DNA from: DASVSE01 sp036399715
Lineage (GTDB): Bacteria > Bacteroidota > Rhodothermia > Rhodothermales > Rubricoccaceae
Length of the DNA stretch: 13,925 nucleotides
Assembly: GCA_036399715.1 (NCBI GenBank)
Contig: DASWMO010000012.1
Location: forward strand, 1 to 13,925
Direction: 5' to 3'
Within the stretch, counting starts at the first letter, position 1, and the number at the start of each line of letters is the position of its first letter. The translations under genes were made by a program, and so were the position numbers. Under the pieces are notes generated by a model. The model did no database searches. It was not told where the DNA came from and worked only from the letters and a program-made list of their open reading frames with translations. Below are positions 7,303 to 13,925 of the stretch, piece after piece.

Positions 7303-7335
7303 CGGCGCCTGACGTGAGCCGGCTGTCAGGCGCCG
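7303..7335 (-). terminator. Strong hairpin overlapping the stop of the 181-residue gene
   Basis: An 11-bp perfect inverted repeat, CGGCGCCTGAC (7303-7313) and GTCAGGCGCCG (7325-7335), encloses an 11-base loop. One arm contains the TGA of the upstream gene (7326-7328). Read leftward it lies before lysS and is followed by TGGATTTC, not a full T-run. It probably terminates the upstream transcript or protects its 3' end. Confidence 0.6.
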
Positions 7336-7871
7336 GTCCGCGCGGCCTCGTCCACGATGGCGTCTCGGTCACGGGCGAGACGCTCGGCGAGGCCTTCGCC
7401 GAGGATGCGCGCCGACGAGGCGTCGGGCTGCGCTGCCGCGAGCGTCGCGACAAATTCGGCCGCGGCCGTGAGCGCGTCGGCCGCGTCGACCATCGCCTCA
7501 CCCCACGAAGGCGTCGCGGGCTCGGGGCGCGCCCGCAGGTGCGAGACGAAGTCGCGGAGGCTGCGGCGCGGCGCGGGCAACAGTGCCCTGCCCTGCTCGC
7601 TCAGACCCGACCGGAGCGCCTCTGCGACGCCCGCGAGGCCGTCCGCAACGGCGGCGACGTGCTGCTGCTGCGCGAGGTTGATCGCAGCCTCGGAGGCGGC
7701 ACGCACCGGCCCGACGGCATCGGTGACGGCCTCGACGGAGGCGGCGAGCAGGCCCTGAAAGGCGGCCGTGAGCCCCCGCCGGACACCACGTGCGGCGAGC
7801 GCCTGGACGGCAGCGGGCGCGAGCACGTCAGGAAACGTCGGGACGTCGTCGGACGGGAGCGAAGGGGTCAT
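7326..7871 (-). CDS. Hypothetical alanine-rich helical protein
   Basis: 181 residues that I do not recognise. The frame stays open much further upstream, but the ATG at 7871 is the sensible start: beyond it the translation turns into arginine-rich antisense-like sequence and collides with the upstream gene. The protein is rich in Ala, Leu and Val, with long amphipathic helical stretches (about 17-80 and 120-175), for example NLAQQQHVAAVADGLAGVAE. It has no cysteine, no signal peptide, no clear membrane span and no catalytic motif. A proline-containing segment (RARPEPATPSW, about 113-123) breaks two helical halves. It lies 62 bases after the DUF2520 gene on the same strand, so the two may be co-transcribed, and ends in a strong hairpin before lysS. 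Helix content alone would fit a phasin-like or scaffold protein, but nothing specific supports that. Confidence 0.7.
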   Translation of the reverse strand: MTPSLPSDDVPTFPDVLAPAAVQALAARGVRRGLTAAFQGLLAASVEAVTDAVGPVRAASEAAINLAQQQHVAAVADGLAGVAEALRSGLSEQGRALLPAPRRSLRDFVSHLRARPEPATPSWGEAMVDAADALTAAAEFVATLAAAQPDASSARILGEGLAERLARDRDAIVDEAARTGA

Positions 7872-7933
7872 CGGGTGACGGACGGGGCGGGCAGAGGCTG
7901 CGGCGGGGCGGCGGTCCAAGGCCACAGGGTACG

Positions 7934-8968
7934 TCACCACTCGGGCGCCCACGCGGGAATCGGCGGCCGAACGCCCACGGAAGCCGGCGGGGCGCCCTCC
8001 GCTGCGTGGCGCGGCATGGCGCGCGGCGGGAGCGGCGTCGTGACCATGCGCTGCATGAGGTCTAGCACGGCGCCGGCGCGCTCGGGCGCGAGGCTGCCGC
8101 TGCGGACGGCCACGCGGACGGTCTCGACCGACATCGCGGCGTACGCCGGGACGAGGTGCGGCAGGTGCTCGCGGAGGGCGAGCCCGTGGCGCTGCAGCGT
8201 CCCGACGTCGCCGCGCGCGACGGGCCCCGTGAGGGCGTCCTCGGGGCCGACCGCGGCGACGTTGCGGAGCGTCCCCTCGACGAGCGGCAGCATCATCGCC
8301 ATCGCGTCCGCGCGGTCCACGCCGACCGACGCGAGGACTTCCTGCACGACGCCGAGCAGCGTCACCGTAAAGTTGGACGCCACGGCGGCGGCGAGGTGGT
8401 AGCGCGCCTTCGCCTCGGCCGCGACGACGGCGTAGCGTAGCCCGAGCCCGACCGCGAGTTCGACGCCTGCGGCGACGGCCGGCGGGTCGCCTTCGAGGCC
8501 GACGAACGCGCCGTCGAGCGCATGCGCGTCCGCGCGGCGCGTGAGCGCCTGCAGCGGGTGGAAGGCGAGCACGGTCGCGCCCTCGGCCGCGAGCGGCGCG
8601 AGGACCGCCGCCGGCGACGCGCCCGACGTGTGCGCGACGACGGTCCGGCCCCACGGCCGGCGGACGCCGGTGAGGGTTTCCGCGAGGTCGGCGATCTCGC
8701 CGTCGGGGACGCAGAGCAGGACGAGGGCGGCCGCGGCCGGCAGGTCCGCGAGGTGTGCCGAGGCGACGGGCGCGCCGACGGCCCGCGCGAGCGCCTCGGC
8801 CGGCCCGAGCGTCCGCGAGACGACCGCCAGGATCGGGTAGCCGCGGTCGGCGAGCCGCAGCGCCAGCGCCCGCGCGACGGCCCCCGCCCCGACGATGGCG
8901 ACGCCGGGCCGCGCCTCGCGGAAGGTCGACGCGAAGACGTCGGCCGGCGCGAGCGGGTCGGCGGGCAC
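7934..8968 (-). CDS. Rossmann-fold NAD(P)-binding protein with DUF2520 domain
   Basis: 344 residues from the chosen GTG at 8968. The N-terminal domain is a dinucleotide-binding Rossmann fold: VAIVGAGAVA (glycines 27 and 29) after a short leader, then VVSRT, LLCVPDGEIADLA and VAHTSGA (H113-T-S-G), the pattern of the F420-dependent NADP oxidoreductase-like/ketopantoate reductase-like superfamily. FHPLQ (136-140) and the all-helical C-terminal half (AKARYHLAAAVASNFTVTLL, LTGPVARGD, AYAAMSVETV) are hallmarks of DUF2520 proteins. Members are widespread and often annotated as oxidoreductases, but the substrate is not established. The start is uncertain: GTG 8980 is also possible, and an ATG at 9094 would add 42 low-complexity residues. 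The C-terminal tail (PPRAMPRHAAEGAPP onward) looks disordered. It is the first gene of the leftward cluster and divergent from the nucleotidyltransferase. Confidence 0.88.
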   Translation of the reverse strand: MPADPLAPADVFASTFREARPGVAIVGAGAVARALALRLADRGYPILAVVSRTLGPAEALARAVGAPVASAHLADLPAAAALVLLCVPDGEIADLAETLTGVRRPWGRTVVAHTSGASPAAVLAPLAAEGATVLAFHPLQALTRRADAHALDGAFVGLEGDPPAVAAGVELAVGLGLRYAVVAAEAKARYHLAAAVASNFTVTLLGVVQEVLASVGVDRADAMAMMLPLVEGTLRNVAAVGPEDALTGPVARGDVGTLQRHGLALREHLPHLVPAYAAMSVETVRVAVRSGSLAPERAGAVLDLMQRMVTTPLPPRAMPRHAAEGAPPASVGVRPPIPAWAPEW

Positions 8969-9264
8969 TGTATCACCCACGGGCGGCACCGGGCAGGCGA
9001 CTCCCGGCGCGGGGCGGGGCGGGCAGAGTGAGACGGCTCTGAGACATTTCAGCGGGGCAGTAAAGGGCGCTCGCGTTCCCGCGGAGCGTTCCATCGCCGG
9101 CCGGCCGAGCCGGGGCGGGGACAGAAGGGGGTCTTCCAAAAGCGGTGCCACTCTCGCCCGCGCAGCACCGCCACGGACCAGGAGACGACCGGGCGTGGGC
9201 TCGGGTTCGCCGGCGCCCCGCTTCTGGGCCGGGCGATCTTGCGCCCTCGCCCGCCCCGCCTTCG
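8969..9264. other. Divergent intergenic region, very GC-rich
   Basis: These 296 bases separate the leftward DUF2520 gene from the rightward nucleotidyltransferase gene and must hold both promoters unless the DUF2520 protein starts further upstream. I see G-runs (GGGGCGGGGCGGG near 9010-9022), a GCCGGCCGGC palindrome (9096-9105) and a 7-bp inverted repeat, GCGGTGC (9142-9148) with GCACCGC (9165-9171). None is a recognisable promoter or terminator. Both flanking frames stay open into the region but without protein-like composition. Confidence 0.5.
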
Positions 9265-9999
9265 ATGGACGCGATCCTCCTTGCCGCCGGTTACGGCACA
9301 CGCCTTCGCCCACTCACCGACCGCCTGCCCAAGGCGCTCGTGCCCGTCGGCGGGGTGCCGATGCTGGAACGGGTCGCTCGGCGCCTGCTCGCGGCCGGCG
9401 CCGAGCGGATCGTCGTGACGGCGTCTCATCTCGCGGATCAGGTCGAGGCCTACGTCGCCAGTGCACCGTGGGCGGACCGCGCCGTCGTGAGTGTCGAGCC
9501 GGGGGCGCCGCTCGAAACCGGCGGCGGCATCCGTCAGGCCGCAGCGGCCTTATCCGCCGCCCCGTTCGTCGTCCACAACGCGGACCTGCTGACGACCGTC
9601 GACATTGCCGACCTGCTGGCGCGGCAGGCCACCTCGGGCGCCCTCGCGACGCTCGCCGTCGCACCGCCGACGACCGACCGGACGCTGCTCGTCGACGACG
9701 ATGGCCTCGTCGGGTTCGTGGCACGCGGCGAGCGGAAGACCGTGCGAGCCGTCCGTGGCGACTTGCGCGAGGTCGACTTCTGCGGCGTCCACGCCTGCAG
9801 CCCCTCCCTCGTCACGGCCCTCGCGGCCGAGCCGCGGGCGGTCTTCTCAGTCATGGACGTGTACCTCCGCGAGGCCGCCCGCGGCGCTTGCGTCGACGTG
9901 TTCGACGGCGGGACTGCACCGCACCGCTTTCTCGACGTCGGCACGCCGGAGCGCCTCGCAGAGGCAGATGCGGCCGTCGCCGCCGGGCGATTCGCCTGA
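9265..9999 (+). CDS. MurU-like sugar-1-phosphate nucleotidyltransferase
   Basis: 244 residues of the nucleotidyltransferase (GT-A-like) family that makes NDP-sugars from a sugar-1-phosphate and NTP. The N-terminal signature LAAGYGTRLRPLTDRLPKAL (residues 6-25) has the NTP-binding loop with R13 and K23. LETGGGI and NADLLT (D107, predicted metal and nucleotide ligand) follow. ETGGGI plus the short length without a hexapeptide C-terminal domain are closest to MurU, the N-acetylmuramate-1-phosphate uridylyltransferase of cell-wall recycling, and to related mannose-1-phosphate guanylyltransferases. The ATG at 9265 is chosen because the beta-strand MDAILLAAG begins there; the frame is open upstream but the residues are unstructured. 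MurU genes often sit beside the sugar kinase amgK, which is absent here, so the exact substrate is not settled. The gene stands alone between two intergenic regions. Confidence 0.88.
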   Translation: MDAILLAAGYGTRLRPLTDRLPKALVPVGGVPMLERVARRLLAAGAERIVVTASHLADQVEAYVASAPWADRAVVSVEPGAPLETGGGIRQAAAALSAAPFVVHNADLLTTVDIADLLARQATSGALATLAVAPPTTDRTLLVDDDGLVGFVARGERKTVRAVRGDLREVDFCGVHACSPSLVTALAAEPRAVFSVMDVYLREAARGACVDVFDGGTAPHRFLDVGTPERLAEADAAVAAGRFA

Positions 10000-10203
10000 T
10001 CGTGGCGATGCTGCCAGTCGACGTGCGTGCCCATCAGCGAGTCCAACCTGCTCAGAGCCCGACGAGACCGTGGGACGAGCGAATGGGGATCATACCGCGA
10101 CCATGCTCGCTCCGGGCCTTCATGATCTGCCGTTCTGGTCTTCCACAGGGCTGACTGCTCCTTAGGACGGCACTGGATCGAGAAGCACGATGCAAGGCAT
10201 ATC

Positions 10204-10233
10204 TTGAAACGGGATCAGGATATTTCCTAGAGA
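10204..10233 (+). promoter_or_regulatory. Weak candidate sigma-70-type promoter
   Basis: TTGAAA at 10204-10209 and TAGAGA at 10228-10233 are spaced by 18 bases in the AT-richest part of the region. The -10 match is poor and no Bacteroidota TAnnTTTG element is visible. The palindrome starts at the last base of this -10, so a bound protein there would block this promoter. Confidence 0.22.
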
Positions 10234-10275
10234 TGGGTAGGAATACCCATTAACCCCGGGCAGGAATGTCCAATA
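10233..10275. promoter_or_regulatory. Candidate operator: palindrome plus related copy
   Basis: ATGGGTA-GGAA-TACCCAT (10233-10250) is a perfect inverted repeat with 7-bp arms. A second site, GGGCA-GGAA-TGTCC (10258-10271), keeps the GGAA centre with four of five arm positions. Aligned as GGGTAGGAATACCCATTA and GGGCAGGAATGTCCAATA, the two match at 14 of 18 bases and are offset by 23 bp, about two helical turns. A transcription factor dimer binding side by side is a reasonable reading; no regulator for it is encoded in the window. Confidence 0.45.
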
Positions 10276-10297
10276 TTGAGCCTCTGCACCTCCATGC

Positions 10298-10315
10298 CGC
10301 GACCGTAGGGTCGCG
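10298..10315 (+). other. Leader hairpin before the PAS kinase gene
   Basis: CGCGACC (10298-10304) and GGTCGCG (10309-10315) form a perfect 7-bp stem with a GTAG loop, 33 bases before the ATG at 10349. No T-run follows. It could affect translation of the first operon gene. Confidence 0.4.
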
Positions 10316-10348
10316 CGTCCACCTCAACGCCCTGCCCGTGGGCCTCAC

Positions 10349-11539
10349 ATGTTCTCTGATCGTGACCAAACACAGGCGTCGGAGGCCGAAGACCTCACGA
10401 CCGCCATCCTCGACACCATGCGGGAGGGGCTCGTCGTGCTCGACGAGGACCTCAGCGTGCGGACCGTCAACGCCGCGTTCTGTCGCCTCTTCGGCGTCGG
10501 GCGTGACGACACGGTCGGACGTCCGCTCACGGCGCTCGGAGATGGTCAATGGGACACGGCACCGCTCACCCGGGCGCTGGAGAATCTCGCGCGAGTCGGA
10601 GAGGCCGAGCATGAGCTTGAGGTGTCGGCGGTGTTCCCGGGTCTCGGCCAGAGGACGATGCGGCTCCGCGCACGGCGCCTCAACGGCACGGCCACGCGAG
10701 ACCAGTCGGCCATCGCGCTCGTCATCGAGGACGTGACCGAGCTCCGCGAGGTGGAAGCGGCGCTCGCAGCGCTCCACAGCGAACTCAAGGTCGACGCGAA
10801 GAGAGGGACGACGGAGCTCGCCGCCGCGAACGAGGAGCTCGAAGCGTTCGCCTATTCGGTCTCCCACGACCTCCGCGCTCCGCTGCGCGCCCTCTCTGGC
10901 TTCAGCGAGGCCCTCGCCGAGGACTACGGCGACCGGCTCGACGCGCGGGGCCACGAGTACCTCCAGCACATCCAGACGGCGGCCGACGTGATGTCGCAGC
11001 TCATCAACCACATGCTCCGCCTCTCGCGCCTGACGCGGAGCGAGATGTCCTACGAGCGCGTCGATCTCAGCGCTCTGGTGCGGCGGACGCTCGACGAGTT
11101 GGCCTTCCAGGAGCCCGCGCGCCGCGTGTCGTCCGAGGTCGAGGAGGACCTCTTCGCCGAGGGCGACCCGGTCTTGCTCCGGACGGCCATCCAGAACCTG
11201 ATCGAGAACGCCTGGAAGTACACGCGCTATGCCCCCGAGGCCCGCATCGAGTTCCGTTCCGAGCGCACAGACAACGAGACGGCGTACGTCGTCTCCGACA
11301 ACGGGGCGGGGTTCGACATGGCCTACGCGGGCAAGCTGTTCGCCCCGTTCGAGCGCCTCCACGGCGTCCACGAGTTCGAGGGAACTGGCGTCGGGCTCGC
11401 AACGGTGAACCGCATCATCCACCGCCACGGTGGCCTCCTTCGAGGCGAGGGCGCCGTCGGGCATGGCGCCACCTTCACGTTTACCCTGGGGCGGCGCGCG
11501 GACGACCGCCAGCCCTCCGTCCAAGCAGACTCCGCATGA
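10349..11539 (+). CDS. PAS-domain histidine kinase with phytochrome-type kinase core
   Basis: 396 residues, soluble. A PAS domain (about 15-135: TMREGLVVLDEDLSVRTVN, and the ending IALVIEDVTELREVE) is followed by a coiled coil (about 135-165), then HisKA with phospho-acceptor H173 in AYSVSHDLRAPLRALSGFSEAL, and HATPase_c with N-box NLIENAWKYT, G1 box SDNGAGFD (D317), LFAPFERLHG and GTGVGLATVNRIIHRHGG. The AYSVSHDLRAPL and FxRLH...GTGxGLATV wording is characteristic of bacteriophytochrome-class kinases, yet no bilin-binding GAF/PHY module is present, so the signal enters through PAS and its ligand is unknown. The ATG at 10349 has no Shine-Dalgarno. Its TGA overlaps the ATG of the next gene (ATGA), so the two are translationally coupled; the partner is almost certainly that receiver protein. 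Confidence 0.92.
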   Translation: MFSDRDQTQASEAEDLTTAILDTMREGLVVLDEDLSVRTVNAAFCRLFGVGRDDTVGRPLTALGDGQWDTAPLTRALENLARVGEAEHELEVSAVFPGLGQRTMRLRARRLNGTATRDQSAIALVIEDVTELREVEAALAALHSELKVDAKRGTTELAAANEELEAFAYSVSHDLRAPLRALSGFSEALAEDYGDRLDARGHEYLQHIQTAADVMSQLINHMLRLSRLTRSEMSYERVDLSALVRRTLDELAFQEPARRVSSEVEEDLFAEGDPVLLRTAIQNLIENAWKYTRYAPEARIEFRSERTDNETAYVVSDNGAGFDMAYAGKLFAPFERLHGVHEFEGTGVGLATVNRIIHRHGGLLRGEGAVGHGATFTFTLGRRADDRQPSVQADSA

Positions 11540-12024
11540 GCACGACCGACCAACTGGACCCGACCCCCTATGTCCTCCTCGTCGAGGACAACCCGAGCGA
11601 CGCCGCACTGACGCTGCGGGCGTTCGAGAAGCAGGGCGTACCCAACGAGGTCCGTGTTGCCCGCGATGGAGCCGAGGCCCTCGAGTACCTCTTCGGGACC
11701 GGCGAGGGGCCGCCGCCGGCGCTCCCACTCGTCATCTTCCTCGACCTCAAGCTGCCCCGCGTGAGCGGACTCGACGTGCTCCGCCAGATCCGGGGGAACG
11801 AGCGGACGCGGCTCGTCCCCGTCGTCATCATGACCTCGTCGAGCGAGCAGCGGGACGTCATCGAGGGGTACGGCCTCGGCGCCAACAGCTACGTCCGCAA
11901 GCCCGTCAACTCCGCCGAGTTCGGCGGGGCCGTCCGGCAACTCGGGCTCTACTGGATTCTCCTGAACCACCCGCCGCCCTTCGACAGCGCCGGCTCGGAG
12001 CGCGCCGAGGCTACGTCTCGATGA
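11536..12024 (+). CDS. Rcp1-like single-domain response regulator
   Basis: 162 residues consisting of one receiver domain (about 10-145) plus a short polar tail. Key residues are all present: acidic pair E17/D18 in VLLVEDNPSDA, phospho-acceptor D70 in FLDLKLPRVSGLDVL, T100 in IMTSS and K122 in VRKPV. The GANSYVRKPV...LGLYW ending is that of Rcp1-type regulators, which pair with phytochrome-class kinases and carry no DNA-binding output. It overlaps the kinase before it and the hybrid sensor after it by four bases each (ATGA), so all three should be made together. Likely role: take phosphate from the upstream kinase and act by protein contact or as a shuttle to another kinase. Confidence 0.94.
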   Translation: MSTTDQLDPTPYVLLVEDNPSDAALTLRAFEKQGVPNEVRVARDGAEALEYLFGTGEGPPPALPLVIFLDLKLPRVSGLDVLRQIRGNERTRLVPVVIMTSSSEQRDVIEGYGLGANSYVRKPVNSAEFGGAVRQLGLYWILLNHPPPFDSAGSERAEATSR

Positions 12025-13925
12025 CCACGGCCCGCCCCGCCGCCCGGCCAGCTTTGCATGACCGTTCTGCGGAGCCGCTCCGGGTGCTACACCTCGAGGA
12101 CAGCGACGCCGACAGCGCCGTTGTCCGGCGATACCTCGAGGGGCAGGGCTTCGGCGGACACATCGTCCGCGTCCACAACCGGCCGGGCTTCCTCGACCAG
12201 CTCACCCACGCGTTCGACGTCGTCCTCGCGGACCACTCGATGCCCGGCTTCGACTCCTGCGAGGCCCTCCGGCTCGTCCGCCAGCATTGCCCCGATGTCC
12301 CCTTCATCATCGTCAGCGGGACGATCACGGAGGACGTGGCGGTGGAGGCGATCAAGAGTGGCGCGGCCGACTACGTCTGGAAGGACCGCCTCCAGCGGCT
12401 CGGGCCCGCGATCGAGAACGCGGTCCGCGAGCGGCGGGATAGAGTCGAGCACGAGACCGAACTCCTGAGGTCGCAGGAGAGCCTGTCCCGGAACCAGGCC
12501 CGGCTCAAGGCGATCTTCGAGGGCTCCCTCGACGCGATGTTCCTCGCGGGGGACGACGCACGGTTCGTCGACGCAAACCCTGCCGCGGCCGCGCTGCTGG
12601 GGTACTCGCGGGAGGAGATCCTCCGGCTGCGCGTGCCGGACATCTGGTCGCCGGAGCTGCGTCCTGGCTTCGACGAGCGCTGGGAGGCCCTCCGAGCGCA
12701 GGGGTCGCGCGCCGGGGAGTTCACGTACCAGCGGAAGGACGGGACGGGTGTCGAGGTCGAGCAGCGTGCGACGTTCAACGTCCTGCCCGGCCTCCACCTC
12801 TCCATCCTCCGCGACATCACGGGGCGGAAGGCGGCCGAGGCGGCGCTCGCCGAGGCGGCGCGGCGGAACGCCGAGATCCTCGAGAGCATCGGCGACGGGT
12901 TCTTCGCGCTCGACGCCGCCTGGCGGATGACGTACGTGAACGCGGAGGCGGAGCGGTACCTGCAGCGGAGACGCGAGGACCTCCTCGGGCAGTTCATCTG
13001 GGACGTCCTTCCGTGGGTCCACGGGACGGTCTTCCAGTCCGAATTCGAGCGCTCCCGCCGGGACAATGTGACGGTCCGGTTCACAGAGATCGGACCGGTT
13101 TCGGGGACGTGGAACGACGTGAGAGCATTCCCCTACGAGGACGGAATCACGGTCTACTTCCGCGACGTGACCGAGGAGAAGCGGGCTGAGACCGTGCTGC
13201 GGGAGAGCGAGGAGCGGCTCCGGCTCGTCGCCCGGGCGACGAACGACGCCGTCTGGGACTGGGACGTCCGCACCGGGGCCGCCGTCATGAACGCCGCCTT
13301 CACCGAGGTCTTCGGGTGGACCGCACCTGCGGACGGCGGGTTCACCATCGAGTGGATGCTGGAGCACGTCCACCCGGACGACCGGGCTCGCGTCACCGAG
13401 TCAGCCTTCGGGGCCTTCAAGGAGAGCGGGCAGGGATGGGAAGCTGAGTACCGCTTCGAGCGGGCCGACGGGACGTGGGCGGACGTGGTGACCCGGGGCC
13501 ACATCGTCCGCAGCGCCGATGGCTGGGCGGTCCGCGTCGTCGGCACGATGCTGGACCTCACGGCCCGGAAGTCGACGGAGCGGGCGCTCGTCGCGGCGAA
13601 GGAGGCCGCCGAGGAGATCGCCCGCGCGAAGAGCTCGCTCTTGATGAACATGTCCCACGAGATCCGGACGCCGCTGACGGCCGTCATCGGGTACGCCGAG
13701 ATGCTCGCTATGGAAGCCCCGCCCGACCTCCAGGACCTCGTCGAGCCGATCGAGCGCGGCGGGCGCCGTCTGCTGGACACGCTCAACTCCGTCCTCGACC
13801 TCGCCCAGATCGAGGCCGGCGCGCTCCCACTCGCCACCGTCGCCGTCGACCTCCGCGCCGAGGCCGAGGCCGCCATCACCGCGCTCCACCCCCTCGCGCA
13901 GGCGAAGGGGCTCTCGCTGACCTTC
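12021..13925 (+). CDS. REC-PAS-PAS-PAS histidine kinase (3' end missing)
   Basis: The frame starting at the ATG at 12021 is open to the window edge without a stop, giving 635 visible residues. An N-terminal receiver domain (about 20-135) has E26/D27 in LHLEDSDAD, phospho-acceptor D71 in VVLADHSMPGFD, S99 in IIVSGT and K121 in YVWKDRL. PAS domains follow at about 155-275 (GSLDAMFLAGDDARFVDANPA), 282-390 (SIGDGFFALDAAWRMTYVN, ending FRDVTEEKRAE) and 392-515 (WDWDVRTG, HPDDRARV, ending MLDLTARK). A HisKA domain has phospho-acceptor H546 in NMSHEIRTPLTAVIGYAEML. The ATPase domain must lie beyond the window. It is soluble, with no membrane span. The receiver-first order means it can accept phosphate, probably from the operon's first kinase, and then control its own kinase. 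A GTG or ATG further in would cut the receiver, so the coupled start is preferred. Confidence 0.92.
   Translation, partial: MTTARPAARPALHDRSAEPLRVLHLEDSDADSAVVRRYLEGQGFGGHIVRVHNRPGFLDQLTHAFDVVLADHSMPGFDSCEALRLVRQHCPDVPFIIVSGTITEDVAVEAIKSGAADYVWKDRLQRLGPAIENAVRERRDRVEHETELLRSQESLSRNQARLKAIFEGSLDAMFLAGDDARFVDANPAAAALLGYSREEILRLRVPDIWSPELRPGFDERWEALRAQGSRAGEFTYQRKDGTGVEVEQRATFNVLPGLHLSILRDITGRKAAEAALAEAARRNAEILESIGDGFFALDAAWRMTYVNAEAERYLQRRREDLLGQFIWDVLPWVHGTVFQSEFERSRRDNVTVRFTEIGPVSGTWNDVRAFPYEDGITVYFRDVTEEKRAETVLRESEERLRLVARATNDAVWDWDVRTGAAVMNAAFTEVFGWTAPADGGFTIEWMLEHVHPDDRARVTESAFGAFKESGQGWEAEYRFERADGTWADVVTRGHIVRSADGWAVRVVGTMLDLTARKSTERALVAAKEAAEEIARAKSSLLMNMSHEIRTPLTAVIGYAEMLAMEAPPDLQDLVEPIERGGRRLLDTLNSVLDLAQIEAGALPLATVAVDLRAEAEAAITALHPLAQAKGLSLTF

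Larger units (their letters stand above)
10000..10348. other. Upstream region of the three-gene signalling operon
   Basis: 349 bases without a credible gene. From about 10195 to 10280 the base composition drops well below that of its surroundings, as expected for a promoter region. It holds the palindromic sites and leader hairpin listed separately. I see no T-run terminator for the preceding nucleotidyltransferase gene; the first 150 bases show no structure I would call. Confidence 0.6.

Noticed and set aside
5513..7312. A 599-codon open frame on the + strand opposite lysS
   Set aside because: It is antisense to an unmistakable lysyl-tRNA synthetase, its product is Arg/Glu/Val-rich with no domain, and such frames are a normal by-product of GC-rich third positions.
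7131..8402. A 423-codon open frame on the + strand across the hypothetical and DUF2520 genes
   Set aside because: It crosses an intergenic hairpin and the ends of three opposite-strand genes, and has Gly/Arg-rich low-complexity content.
7872..8654. Upstream extension of the 181-residue protein
   Set aside because: The frame is open but the translation there is an Arg/Ala run overlapping the DUF2520 gene in another frame; the first sensible ATG is at 7871.
9145..9264. 40-residue N-terminal extension of the nucleotidyltransferase
   Set aside because: The extension is Pro/Arg/Gly-rich and lies before the first beta-strand that starts all family members; the ATG at 9265 is the better start.
10250..11728. 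A 492-codon open frame on the - strand opposite the PAS kinase and receiver
   Set aside because: The sense strand encodes complete kinase and receiver domains with all catalytic boxes and coupled start/stop codons.
12087..13373. A 428-codon open frame on the - strand opposite the hybrid sensor kinase
   Set aside because: The + strand frame shows clear REC and PAS motifs through the whole stretch; the antisense product has only repetitive charged residues. The real gene is easily missed because it has no stop inside the window.

Overview
This window of about 70% GC DNA comes from a Gram-negative bacterium. Outer-membrane beta-barrel proteins with OmpA-type peptidoglycan-binding tails, PKD domains fused to an OmpA protein, start codons without clear Shine-Dalgarno sequences, and many phytochrome-style kinases with Rcp1-like regulators all point to a high-GC member of the Bacteroidota/Rhodothermota side (Rubricoccaceae- or Salinibacter-like). 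That placement is inferred from protein style, not from a marker gene. No transposase, phage gene, CRISPR array, tRNA or rRNA was seen.

Left part (1-2897, + strand): two paralogous OmpA-family outer-membrane proteins. The first is cut by the window edge and has two PKD domains, each bracketed by a cysteine pair. The second has a cysteine-rich 13-residue repeat in what appears to be the last surface loop of its barrel. A strong terminator separates them, followed by a long leader that holds a second terminator-like hairpin.

Middle (2987-9999): queG (epoxyqueuosine reductase, +) converges on a leftward cluster. In transcription order the cluster is a Rossmann/DUF2520 protein, an unrecognised 181-residue alanine-rich protein, lysS (class II lysyl-tRNA synthetase) and a soluble GAF-PAS histidine kinase. 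A MurU-like sugar-phosphate nucleotidyltransferase is read divergently from the DUF2520 gene. This is mostly housekeeping (tRNA modification, tRNA charging, cell-wall or sugar nucleotides) plus one orphan kinase.

Right part (10349 to the end, + strand): a signalling operon of three genes joined by two 4-base ATGA start/stop overlaps. It encodes a PAS histidine kinase with a phytochrome-type kinase core, a stand-alone Rcp1-like receiver, and a REC-PAS-PAS-PAS-histidine kinase whose reading frame runs off the window end without a stop. No DNA-binding output domain is visible, so it looks like a phosphorelay or protein-interaction module. The relatively AT-rich region upstream holds a perfect palindrome and a related half-conserved copy 23 bp away, a candidate operator.

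The most unusual points are the paralogue-specific insertions in the same predicted surface loop of the two OmpA proteins, the cysteine-bracketed PKD domains, the hairpin-containing leader before the second OmpA gene, and the translationally coupled three-gene signalling operon with its palindromic upstream sites.
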